From: Flavisphingomonas formosensis
GTDB taxonomy: Bacteria > Pseudomonadota > Alphaproteobacteria > Sphingomonadales > Sphingomonadaceae
Direction of reading: 5' to 3'
DNA length: 64,000 nt
Assembly (NCBI RefSeq): GCF_009755815.1
Contig: NZ_WRPK01000002.1
Location: forward strand, 434,001 to 498,000
Position 1 is the stretch's first letter. Each line of letters opens with the position of its first letter. A program made the translations under genes and the position numbers. Shown one piece after another: positions 34,391 through 41,797 of this stretch. The notes below the pieces were generated by a model that had not been told where the DNA came from, did not search any database, and was given only the letters and a program-made list of their open reading frames with translations.

Positions 34391-34416
34391 GGCCTGAGCC
34401 TGTCGAAGCTCGGGCC
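34391..34416 (+). terminator. Hairpin after the amidohydrolase gene
   Basis: Nine-base arms 34391-34399 and 34408-34416 pair (one T-G) around CTGTCGAA, 35 bases after the amidohydrolase stop. The GAGCCTGTCGAAG core matches the inverted repeat at 4571-4649, so this may be a dispersed repeat used as a terminator. Confidence 0.5.
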
Positions 34417-34513
34417 GGGGCGATCTCGGCAGGCGCAGGACCATCTGCTGCGCGGCTGAAGGAAGGTGCGGACGGATGTTTCTTTACAGCCCGGTTTCGC
34501 CTTAGATGGCGTG

Positions 34514-35230
34514 ATGAGCAGCGCCGCAGACCGGACCTTCCCGCCCGACCCCGCCGCGCCACCGGCACCGCGCGGCCGCAGGCAGCGCGGGCGGCCCAAG
34601 CTGCTCGACTGCGAACAGATCTTGTCGACGGCGCTGGCGATGCTGGAGGAACAAGGCACCGCTGCCTTCTCCATGGGCAAGCTCGCGCAGCGGCTCGGCG
34701 CGTCGGCGATGACACTCTACACCTATTTCCCGAGCCGCGAGGCGCTGCTCGACGCGGCCGCGGGCAAGATCTTCAGCAGCTTCGATCCGCCCGCCGAGAC
34801 GCTGCCCTGGCGCGACGCGCTGCTCGCCTGGGTGGACCGGCTTTATGCGATGTTCATGCGCTACCCGATCGGCCTGCGGCTGATCAAATGGGATGGGGCG
34901 GTGACGCCGAGCTGGCTCAAGGTGTGGATGCCTCTGGTGCGCATCCTGGATCGGGCGGGGCTGTCCGGAACGCCCCTGCTGATCGCTGCCAACTGGGTGG
35001 GCCGCGTGTCGATGGCGCTGCTGATGGTGCGGATCTCCGCCAAGGGCGAGGCGGCATCGCTCCACGCCCTTGCCATTGGCGACGACACGCTCGGCGCGCA
35101 GGACAAGGCGCTGCTGCTGCGCATGTCCGCCGAGCCCGACGCGCAATGGAGCGGAGCGTTGGACATGTTCGGACGAGAGAATATCATACGCGGCGTGGAG
35201 GCACTGCTGCCGATGGATACTGGATCCTGA
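34514..35230 (+). CDS. TetR/AcrR-family transcriptional regulator
   Basis: The roughly 238-residue regulator has an N-terminal TetR helix-turn-helix (about 25-80: ILSTALAMLEEQGTAAFSMG, AQRLGASAMTLYTYFPSREAL) preceded by an RGRRQRGRPK arm, and a C-terminal ligand/dimer domain. ATG 34514 is used; a GTG at 34466 could extend it by 16 residues. The upstream amidohydrolase on the same strand is a possible target. The gene converges with the flippase-like gene. Confidence 0.85.
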   Translation: MSSAADRTFPPDPAAPPAPRGRRQRGRPKLLDCEQILSTALAMLEEQGTAAFSMGKLAQRLGASAMTLYTYFPSREALLDAAAGKIFSSFDPPAETLPWRDALLAWVDRLYAMFMRYPIGLRLIKWDGAVTPSWLKVWMPLVRILDRAGLSGTPLLIAANWVGRVSMALLMVRISAKGEAASLHALAIGDDTLGAQDKALLLRMSAEPDAQWSGALDMFGRENIIRGVEALLPMDTGS

Positions 35231-35252
35231 AGCCTTCTGCGGCTTGCGAGGA

Positions 35253-36164
35253 TCAAGCCGGAACCGGGGCATCGGAACGCAGGCCGAGCAGGCGCAGCGC
35301 GACGAGGGCGATCAGCGCATCTCCGGCAAGCATGGCGAGGCGCATCGAAGCGAGGAGCAGCAGCGCCGCCTCCATGCCCATCACTGGCGCCAGCAGCGCG
35401 ATGCCCGCCGCCTCGCGAACGCCGAGTCCGCCCGGAGCGAGCGGCACGACGAAGCCGGCCAGCCAGGCGAGGAGAAAGAGGCCGCCGGCAGCGCAGAGAC
35501 CAGCAGGCGGAACGGCTAGGCTCAGCGCCGCGACCGCGGCCAAGGCAGCGACACCTGCGAAGAAGCCGAGCTGCAACGCGGCACAGCGCACTATAAGGCG
35601 CCCGGCGAGCGCCCCGCGAACCAGGCGGACGAGCAGCAGCGCCGCAAGCAGGATGGCACCCGCCATCACGGCAAGGCCATGCCGTGGCGCCCCTGCAGCG
35701 AGCAGCAGCGGCAGCGCGACGGCGGAGCAACAAAGCAGATGAAGCGTAACCTCGAGGAGCGAGGCCCGGCCCATTCCCGGCCCATCCCAGCCGCGCGACT
35801 GCCCGAGCAACTGGCGCGAGCCATATTGCAGCACCGATCCCGGCAGATATTTGGGCAGGATCGAAACGCCATAGACCGCCACCGCCTCGCGCCAGCCGAT
35901 TGCCCGTCCTCTCGAAGCCGGTACCAGCGACCAGGCCCTCGCCAACAGTCCAAGCAGGCCCGCATAAACCAGCGCGATACCGCCGAGCAGGGCAAAATGG
36001 GTGGGATCGAGCGCCGCGAGCAGGATCGGCGCACTGGCCACGCGGACGCTGCGGATCAGGAACAGGGCGGCCAGCGCGAGCAGCAGAATCGCCAGTGCGC
36101 GCCGCAGCCTTGGCCGGCGATGGAGCGAACCGAGCGCCGCGTGCAGCCTCTCCCCCGCCCCCAT
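35253..36164 (-). CDS. Lysylphosphatidylglycerol synthase TM-region (UPF0104) family protein
   Basis: This 303-residue integral membrane protein has about eight helices and the family segments PKYLPGSVLQYGSRQLLG and FVVPLAPGGLGVREAAG (PGGLGxRE is the signature). It lacks the soluble aminoacyl transferase domain of MprF, so it is the flippase-like part only. The start ATG 36164 shares a base with the TGA of the upstream methyltransferase-like gene (TGATG), which indicates translational coupling. A role in lipid or glycolipid export is inferred from the family. Confidence 0.82.
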   Translation of the reverse strand: MGAGERLHAALGSLHRRPRLRRALAILLLALAALFLIRSVRVASAPILLAALDPTHFALLGGIALVYAGLLGLLARAWSLVPASRGRAIGWREAVAVYGVSILPKYLPGSVLQYGSRQLLGQSRGWDGPGMGRASLLEVTLHLLCCSAVALPLLLAAGAPRHGLAVMAGAILLAALLLVRLVRGALAGRLIVRCAALQLGFFAGVAALAAVAALSLAVPPAGLCAAGGLFLLAWLAGFVVPLAPGGLGVREAAGIALLAPVMGMEAALLLLASMRLAMLAGDALIALVALRLLGLRSDAPVPA

Positions 36165-36844
36165 CAGCCGCGCCGATGCGTCATCAGGCTGGTACTGTCC
36201 GGATAGGGCACGCAATAGGAGAGGCCGTGCAGCCGACGCTCGGCCAAACCGCAAGCCCCTATGGCGGCACGATAGCGGCTGCGCCCGCTATCGTCGAACA
36301 GCAGCAGCCCATCGGTCTTGAGATGGGGGATGGCGGCGTCGAGACAGGCCGTGCGCAGCCGGCCATCGACGACGATGAGATCATGCTGACCGGTCGGCGC
36401 GATCGCCCGGACATAGGGCTGGAGCGCGGGATCGCCCATATGGTCAAAGCCCGCGGACAGAAGCGTCACATGGTTTTTGCCGGCCAGGCGCACGGACAGC
36501 TTTTCGGCCCAGGCGGCATCATGCTCGACCGAGACGATCCGGGCGGCGCGGCGCGCCAGCCAGAGCGTGCTGGCGCCGCTGCCATATTCGAATACGCTGG
36601 CACCGGGCCGCGCCGCGAGAAAGCGTTCGATCTCCACCGTCGCGGCGACGTTCCACCAGGGAATGTCGAGCGCGATCATGCGGTCGATATGATAGATGGC
36701 GCCAAGGCTGGCCGCCCATCGCCGCCAGCCATGCGGAGCACGCGCCGCGGACGAAAAGACGCCCCCCGGCGCCAGCCAGCCCGGTGCCGCCTGCGCGAGG
36801 CGGATATAGGTTCGTTTCAGCATGTCCGCGCGTGCGCTGCCCAT
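36164..36844 (-). CDS. Class I SAM-dependent methyltransferase-like protein
   Basis: The 226-residue protein has a Rossmann methyltransferase core beginning at about residue 80 (VFEYGSGASTLWLARR, motif I with GSG), then VSVEHD (acidic residue for the ribose) and DLIVVDGR. An N-terminal helical stretch (about 1-70) precedes it. A second in-frame ATG at codon 8 is an alternative start. It is coupled to the downstream UPF0104 gene by a one-base overlap, so both probably act on one envelope glycolipid or polysaccharide. Substrate unknown. Confidence 0.75.
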   Translation of the reverse strand: MGSARADMLKRTYIRLAQAAPGWLAPGGVFSSAARAPHGWRRWAASLGAIYHIDRMIALDIPWWNVAATVEIERFLAARPGASVFEYGSGASTLWLARRAARIVSVEHDAAWAEKLSVRLAGKNHVTLLSAGFDHMGDPALQPYVRAIAPTGQHDLIVVDGRLRTACLDAAIPHLKTDGLLLFDDSGRSRYRAAIGACGLAERRLHGLSYCVPYPDSTSLMTHRRG

Positions 36845-36902
36845 GAAGCGGACATAGCGCAGCTTGGTTAACGACTTGTTCCGGCCGCGCAGCGGCGGAC
36901 GG

Positions 36903-37928
36903 TCAGGCGCGTGCCGGACCGCAATCGCGCGCCACGATCAGCGGCAGATCCGCCGCGGTGACGATGCCGGGCGCGGCGGCGCAGACCGCGGGGATCGCAT
37001 GGACGGCGGGCATCGCAGTGATCAGCGCGGGATCGAACATGGTGGCGCCGACCGGCTCGTAGCGGCAGCGGATATTGGGATCGCCTTCGATCTCGACCAG
37101 ATAGCCATGCTCGATCGGCCAGTCGGGCGTATGCTTGTAGCCGAGCTTCCAGGCGACCTTGAGCGCGATGAAGGGCTTGCCACCCACCCAGCCCGACCAG
37201 GTGCCGCGCAGAGCCGAGATATGGCCCTCCCGGATGGTCATGAAGCCGAGGTCCATCGTCTCGGTCGCTGCGGCGAACTCGACGTCGAAGCGCACCTCGC
37301 CATCGAGCCGGACGTCGAGGGCATCGGCCATCATCTCCACCGCCTCATGGAAGGAGGGCGTCGACTGCTTCATGAAGGCGGCGACGGTGGGATCGCCGAT
37401 CGGCCGGTCGATGCCCATCGCCTCCCAGGTGCCGACCGAGGCGTAGTTGGTGCAATCCACCGATTCCAGCACGGTGACACGGTCGACGCGGCGGCAGCCC
37501 TGCGTCGCGACGAGGCCCAATATGTTGGCGAAGCCGGGATTGATGCCCGTGCCATAGATCGATGCGCGGCCGCGCATCGCAGCCGCGGCGATGCGGGCAT
37601 GGCCTTCCGGGCCGAAAGCACGGCCGTTCATGAAATAGGACGTGGAGACGATGTTGATGCCGGCCTCCAGCAGCCGCGCCATATGATCGGCGTCGGGAAA
37701 TTGCGGCACATAGAGGACGCAATCGGGCCGGAGCGCGATCAACGCGTCGATATCGCGGCCGGCCGCGATGCCGATCGGATCGATCCCGGCGAGCGTGCCG
37801 ATATCCGCGCCATCCTTCTCCGCCGAATGCGTCCAGGCACCCACCAGGCGCATGCGGGGGTGGGAATGGATGGCGGGAATGGCGGCGCGGCCGACAAGAC
37901 CCAATGTCCAAAGGGCGACCGTGATCAT
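36903..37928 (-). CDS. DapB-like NAD(P)H-dependent dehydrogenase
   Basis: The 341-residue protein starts with a Rossmann fold (VALWTLGLVGRAAIPAI), has GTGINPGF in the middle and a dihydrodipicolinate-reductase-like C-terminal domain. Relatives are annotated as 2,4-diaminopentanoate dehydrogenases or DapB-like reductases; true DapB is shorter (about 270) with a SGTTG segment not seen here. Start ATG 37928 has AAGGAG 8 bases upstream. It is monocistronic and its reaction is uncertain. Confidence 0.75.
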   Translation of the reverse strand: MITVALWTLGLVGRAAIPAIHSHPRMRLVGAWTHSAEKDGADIGTLAGIDPIGIAAGRDIDALIALRPDCVLYVPQFPDADHMARLLEAGINIVSTSYFMNGRAFGPEGHARIAAAAMRGRASIYGTGINPGFANILGLVATQGCRRVDRVTVLESVDCTNYASVGTWEAMGIDRPIGDPTVAAFMKQSTPSFHEAVEMMADALDVRLDGEVRFDVEFAAATETMDLGFMTIREGHISALRGTWSGWVGGKPFIALKVAWKLGYKHTPDWPIEHGYLVEIEGDPNIRCRYEPVGATMFDPALITAMPAVHAIPAVCAAAPGIVTAADLPLIVARDCGPARA

Positions 37929-38121
37929 GGGCGGCTCCTTGCTCTGCGCGATCCCCGGGATCGATAGCCGGGTGGAGTCGGCCTGTCCGGCGCGGCGCCT
38001 TGTGGCAGCCGGCATCCGGCCGATGCTTCCGGTCATCGCCGCGGTCGAAGCTGCTTCCCTGTGCGGCAGTGCGCCGATATCCTCCCCGGCCCACGATGGG
38101 AGAGGCCGCTTGTACGTACCG

Positions 38122-38424
38122 ATGCCGATCCTGATCGCACTGGCGATCGTCTTCCTGCTGCTGGCGCTGGCCGCGTTCCGGCGGCAGACGCCGCGGGATC
38201 CGCTGATGGGCGCGCGCGGCGCGGAACAACCGCGGATGCCGCTCGCACCCGCCGCGCCGATCCCGCCCACGCCTCCTTCCACATCAGCGGTGGCCGAGGA
38301 TTTGCGCGCCCGGGTGATGCCGCTGCTCGCCCGGGGACAGAAGATCAACGCGATCAAGCTGGTGCGAGACGAAACCGGCATGGGCCTCAAGCAGGCCAAG
38401 GATTATGTGGAAAGTCTCGAATGA
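38122..38424 (+). CDS. Membrane-anchored ribosomal L7/L12 C-terminal-domain-like protein
   Basis: This 100-residue protein has one N-terminal membrane helix (MPILIALAIVFLLLALAAF), a proline-rich linker (about 40-60), and a C-terminal domain like the end of ribosomal protein L7/L12 (INAIKLVRDETGMGLKQAKDYVE). In ribosomes that domain contacts translation factors; the function of membrane-anchored versions is not known. ATG 38122 is used, though a TTG four codons earlier has better GAGAGG spacing. Its stop overlaps the next start (ATGA), so it is coupled to the LLM gene. Confidence 0.75.
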   Translation: MPILIALAIVFLLLALAAFRRQTPRDPLMGARGAEQPRMPLAPAAPIPPTPPSTSAVAEDLRARVMPLLARGQKINAIKLVRDETGMGLKQAKDYVESLE

Positions 38425-39560
38425 GGCTTTCGATCGTCGACGTCTGCCCAGTGATGGAAGGCCGCACGCCACAGCAGGCGGTGCGGGACGCGATCGGCTT
38501 CGCACAGGAGGCCGAAGCGCTCGGTTTCACGCGCTACTGGCTGGCCGAACATCATGGCGCGGGCAGCGTCGGCAGCCAGGCGCCGGAGGTGCTGATCCCG
38601 GTGATCGCGGGCGAGACGCAGCGCATCCGGGTCGGATCCGGCGCGGTGCTGCTCAACCATTATAGTCCGCTGAAGGTCGCGGAGCAGTTTCGCACATTGG
38701 CGGCGCTGTTTCCTGGACGGATCGACCTCGGCACAGGACGCGCCTTCGCCGGGCCCGTGGCGGACGTCGCGCTGATGCGCCACCGCACCCAGCGGCGGGT
38801 GGATGACCACCGGGAACAGATGGTGGAACTGGCGGCCTGGGTGGCGCAGGACATGCCGAAGGACCATCCCTTCGCCACCGTTCAGGTGATGCCCGACATG
38901 GCCGAGATGCCGATGCTGTGGCTGCTCGGGTCCAGCGATGCGAGCCCGCGCCTCGCAGGGCTGCTCGGCCTGCGCTACGTATTCGCTGGTTTCATCGCCC
39001 CCGAGCGGGCCGTGAGCGCGATGCGCAGCTATCGCCAGCATTTCGAGGCCGCCCGCTCACCCGCCGGCGTGCGATCACCGGAGGCGATCCTGGCCGTCCA
39101 TGTGATCTGCGCGGAAACGCGGGCCGAGGCCGAGCGGCTGGCGATGCCGGTGCGGCACATGTATGCCAGCCTCGCCCAGGGCCGGATCGGAAAGCGGCTG
39201 GCCAGCATCGAGACCGCGATCGGAGCGCTGGGCAGCGTGCCGCCGGCCGAGCAGGAACCCTGGCCGCGCTTCGTGATCGGCGATCCGGATGAGGTTCGGG
39301 CTCGGCTGCTCGCGATGGCCGGGGAAACCGGCGTCGAAGAGATCATGGTGCAGGACATGATCGTTCCGGGCGACGCACGGCGACGATCATGGCGGCTTCT
39401 TGCGGAGGCGTTCGACCTGTCCGGAGCCGCCAATTATCCGGCAAGACCCATCAGAATTCGTGTCCGGAGCCGCGCTTTGGCGCGAAATCCGACCGAAAAC
39501 GGGCCTTTTCACGGGTTTTCACGCTGCAAGTGCTGGACCTTGCCCGCAATTGGCCGCTAA
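38421..39560 (+). CDS. LLM-class flavin-dependent oxidoreductase (MsnO8 type)
   Basis: The luciferase-like monooxygenase (TIM barrel, FMN/F420 type) reads RLSIVDVCPVMEG, RYWLAEHHGAGSVGSQAPEV, RIRVGSGAVLLNHYSPLKVAEQFRTL and DLGTGRAFAG, matching the group named after MsnO8. The frame gives 379 residues, about 35-40 more than usual; the tail after EAFDLSGAANY is arginine-rich and runs into the hupB promoter region, suggesting that the original stop was lost. Start overlaps the L7/L12-like stop by four bases. Confidence 0.82.
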   Translation: MRLSIVDVCPVMEGRTPQQAVRDAIGFAQEAEALGFTRYWLAEHHGAGSVGSQAPEVLIPVIAGETQRIRVGSGAVLLNHYSPLKVAEQFRTLAALFPGRIDLGTGRAFAGPVADVALMRHRTQRRVDDHREQMVELAAWVAQDMPKDHPFATVQVMPDMAEMPMLWLLGSSDASPRLAGLLGLRYVFAGFIAPERAVSAMRSYRQHFEAARSPAGVRSPEAILAVHVICAETRAEAERLAMPVRHMYASLAQGRIGKRLASIETAIGALGSVPPAEQEPWPRFVIGDPDEVRARLLAMAGETGVEEIMVQDMIVPGDARRRSWRLLAEAFDLSGAANYPARPIRIRVRSRALARNPTENGPFHGFSRCKCWTLPAIGR

Positions 39561-39594
39561 GCGGCGCGCTGAACACAACAAGGAGGACGAAAAA

Positions 39595-39870
39595 ATGAAC
39601 GCTGCTGACCTCGCGGACAAGATCGCCACCGCCAACGGCCTTACCAAGACCGACGCGAAGAAGCTCGTCGACACCGCCTTCGCCGCCATCGCCGACGCCG
39701 TCGTTGCGGGCGACGAAGTTTCGATCCCGGGCTTCGGCAAGTTCAAGGTGAAGGCCACCGCCGCCCGTGAGGGCCGCAACCCGGCGACCGGCGCCACCAT
39801 CCAGATCGCGGCCGCCAAGAAGCTCGGCTTTACCCCGGCGAAGGCGATCAAGGACAAGCTCAACGGCTGA
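39595..39870 (+). CDS. hupB: HU family DNA-binding protein
   Basis: This 91-residue histone-like protein bends and compacts DNA. It has the N-terminal helices (LADKIATANGLTKTDAKKLV), the arm signature GFGKFKVKATAAREGRNPATG, and the last helix APAKAIKDKL-like end. ATG 39595 has a perfect AGGAGG. It is translationally coupled to ybaK (TGATG, one shared base). The short leader is rich in TTTT and CGCG runs. Confidence 0.95.
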   Translation: MNAADLADKIATANGLTKTDAKKLVDTAFAAIADAVVAGDEVSIPGFGKFKVKATAAREGRNPATGATIQIAAAKKLGFTPAKAIKDKLNG

Positions 39871-40346
39871 TGAGCCTGGCCTCTGTCAGCGCCTTCTTCG
39901 CGAAGGAGGCGCCTGACGTCGCGATCATCCAGCAGGCGGCCAGCACCGCGACCGTCGCCGAGGCGGCCGCGACGCTGGGCGTCGAGCCGGGGAGGATCGC
40001 GAAGACCTTGTCGCTGCGCGTGAAGGACCGGGTCGTCCTGGTCGTCACGCGCGGCGACGCCCGCATCGACAACCGCAAGACCAAGGCTGCGCTGGGCGAT
40101 CGTCCCCGCATGCTCGGTGCCGACGAAGTGGAGGCGATCACGGGCCACCCCGTGGGCGGCGTCTGCCCCTTCGGCCTCGCCACACCGCTTCCCATCTATT
40201 GCGACGTTTCGCTGAAGGCATTCGACCGCGTCTATCCCGCAGCCGGATCGCGTACCGCTTCCGTCTGCCTCGCGCCCGACCGCCTCGCGGCGCTGACCGG
40301 CGCCCAGTGGATCGACATCTGCCAGGCCGTCGAAGAGCCGGCTTGA
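39870..40346 (+). CDS. ybaK: YbaK/EbsC-type aminoacyl-tRNA deacylase
   Basis: This 158-residue YbaK/ProX-family protein hydrolyses mischarged aminoacyl-tRNA (Cys-tRNA(Pro) in E. coli YbaK). The conserved lysine lies in RIAKTLSLR and the GHPVGGVCPFGL loop in the centre is the family signature. It starts inside the hupB stop codon, so the two are co-translated, and the hairpin at 40355-40382 ends the unit. Amino-acid specificity is not shown. Confidence 0.88.
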   Translation: MSLASVSAFFAKEAPDVAIIQQAASTATVAEAAATLGVEPGRIAKTLSLRVKDRVVLVVTRGDARIDNRKTKAALGDRPRMLGADEVEAITGHPVGGVCPFGLATPLPIYCDVSLKAFDRVYPAAGSRTASVCLAPDRLAALTGAQWIDICQAVEEPA

Positions 40347-40354
40347 ACATTGCC

Positions 40355-40382
40355 GTCATGCCGAAAACGCGTTCGGCATGAC
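40355..40382. terminator. Bidirectional hairpin between ybaK and SnoaL genes
   Basis: Arms 40355-40365 and 40372-40382 give an 11-bp perfect stem with a 6-base loop, 9 bases after ybaK stop and 12 bases after the convergent SnoaL gene's stop. No T-run, but the location between convergent genes supports termination in both directions. Confidence 0.65.
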
Positions 40383-40393
40383 GGAAAAGCGCC

Positions 40394-40834
40394 CTATTGC
40401 GGCAGTATCAGCAGATGGTCGCGCAGATCGCCCTTGAGGTCGAGCATCGAATAGTCGCGGGTGGCGAAGCGCCATGTGCCGTCGACCTTGTCGAAGCTGT
40501 CATGATAGCGGCCTGCGGCAATGACCTGGAGCGGGACGATGTCGGTCGCCTGCAGCACCGTGTAATAGGATCGCGCCGTCGCCTTCAAGCGATCGTCGGA
40601 GAATTCGACGATCGGGTTGGTGACGACATGCTTGGTGCGCGGCGTGCCGTCGGTATGCAGCTTGGTGTGGGCATTCCACAGCCGCAGCATCGGCCCGGCG
40701 CCATGCAGTATCTCGCCGCCGACGGAGACGGCGGCATGCTCGAACAGATCGGCGACCCCGGCGAAATCGCCCGCATCGATCAGCTCCGCATAACGATAGA
40801 GCAGGTTGGTGATCGCAATGCCGTCGTCGCTCAT
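40394..40834 (-). CDS. SnoaL-like (NTF2 superfamily) protein
   Basis: This 146-residue SnoaL-fold protein has ITNLLYRYAELIDAGDFAGV, TDGTPRTKHVVTNPIVEF and YHDSFDKVDGTWRF, matching in order the three segments of the protein at 12065-12529. It lies at the end of a minus-strand cluster LLM, SDR, SnoaL, separated from the SDR by a 140-bp palindromic spacer. Reaction unknown; the clustering suggests one catabolic pathway. Confidence 0.82.
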   Translation of the reverse strand: MSDDGIAITNLLYRYAELIDAGDFAGVADLFEHAAVSVGGEILHGAGPMLRLWNAHTKLHTDGTPRTKHVVTNPIVEFSDDRLKATARSYYTVLQATDIVPLQVIAAGRYHDSFDKVDGTWRFATRDYSMLDLKGDLRDHLLILPQ

Positions 40835-40857
40835 GATCCCCTCCGTTTGACTTGCCC

Positions 40858-40957
40858 TTCGTCGTCCTGACGGAAGTCAGGATCCATTCGCCGCAGCGTC
40901 GCGTCTCATCGGCAACGCTGTGGCGAATGGATCCCGGATCAAGTCCGGGATGACGAA
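40858..40957. repeat. Compound palindrome between SDR and SnoaL genes
   Basis: Inner arms 40880-40892 and 40922-40934 (13 bp, GGATCCATTCGCC type) are perfect, and the outer ends TTCGTC at 40858 and GACGAA at 40957 pair as well. Each arm contains its own small hairpin (TCCTGACGGAAGTCAGGA and CCCGGATCAAGTCCGGG), so it can fold as a cruciform. It resembles common alphaproteobacterial intergenic palindromes. Confidence 0.8.
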
Positions 40958-40974
40958 ATGCGCGAACTCGTCAT

Positions 40975-41760
40975 TTACGGTGCCATCCACTCGCCGCCGT
41001 TCACGTCGAGGACGGCGCCCGTCACCATCTTCGTGTAATCCGACACGAACATGAGCACGGTCTTGCCGCACTCCTCCTCCGGCGGGATCACCCTCAGCGG
41101 GATGTTGGTGGCGACGCCCTTGACGATGTCGTCGACGCTGGCGCCGCTATGCTCGGCCATGCCCTTCAGCGCGTTTTTCACCGGCTCGCCCCACAGCCAA
41201 CCCATGCGCAGCGCATTGACGCGGATATTGTCGGGACCGAGCTCGGCCGCGAGCTGGCGCGAGGCGGTGACCATCGCGCCCTTGGCGATGGCATAGGACA
41301 GCGAGCCGCCGGGGAGCGGCTTCAGCGACTGCATGGTGGCGACATTGACGATCGCTCCGCCGCCCTGCTTCTTCATGTGCGGCGCCACCGCCTGCGCCAT
41401 GCGCGCGGCACCGAGCGCGGCGACATCGATCGTGTTCGCCCAGCTTTCGATGTCGGCATTTTCGAACGTGCCGTTCTCGCCGGCGGCATAGGCGCTGTTG
41501 ACGAGACCATCGACGCGGCCGAACGCCGCCACTGTCGCGGCGACGAGGGCATCGCATTGGGCGCGGTCGGACACGTCGGTCGCCACCGCGATCGCCTGGC
41601 CGCCCGCGGCCTCGATCTCGGCCTTCACCTGATCGAGATACGCTTGGCGGCGCGCGCCCATCGCGACCTTCGCGCCTTCCGCCGCCGCGATCTTCGCCAT
41701 CGCTTGGCCCATGCCCGGGCCGACGCCGGTGATGATGATGACCTTGTCCTTCAAAAGCAT
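40975..41760 (-). CDS. SDR family oxidoreductase, copy 2
   Basis: This 261-residue short-chain dehydrogenase has TGVGPGMG, NSAY in place of NNAG, and SYAIAKGA with the Tyr-x3-Lys pair. It is a close paralogue of the protein at 3726-4514; the first and last thirds are almost the same, while the stretch after GWLWGEPV diverges (GMAEHSGASVDDIVKGVATN here). It starts 38 bp after the LLM gene in the same direction, so the two are co-transcribed. Confidence 0.87.
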   Translation of the reverse strand: MLLKDKVIIITGVGPGMGQAMAKIAAAEGAKVAMGARRQAYLDQVKAEIEAAGGQAIAVATDVSDRAQCDALVAATVAAFGRVDGLVNSAYAAGENGTFENADIESWANTIDVAALGAARMAQAVAPHMKKQGGGAIVNVATMQSLKPLPGGSLSYAIAKGAMVTASRQLAAELGPDNIRVNALRMGWLWGEPVKNALKGMAEHSGASVDDIVKGVATNIPLRVIPPEEECGKTVLMFVSDYTKMVTGAVLDVNGGEWMAP

Positions 41761-41797
41761 CGTCTGTCCTCTGTCTTAAAAATTTGGGGGCGGCCGA

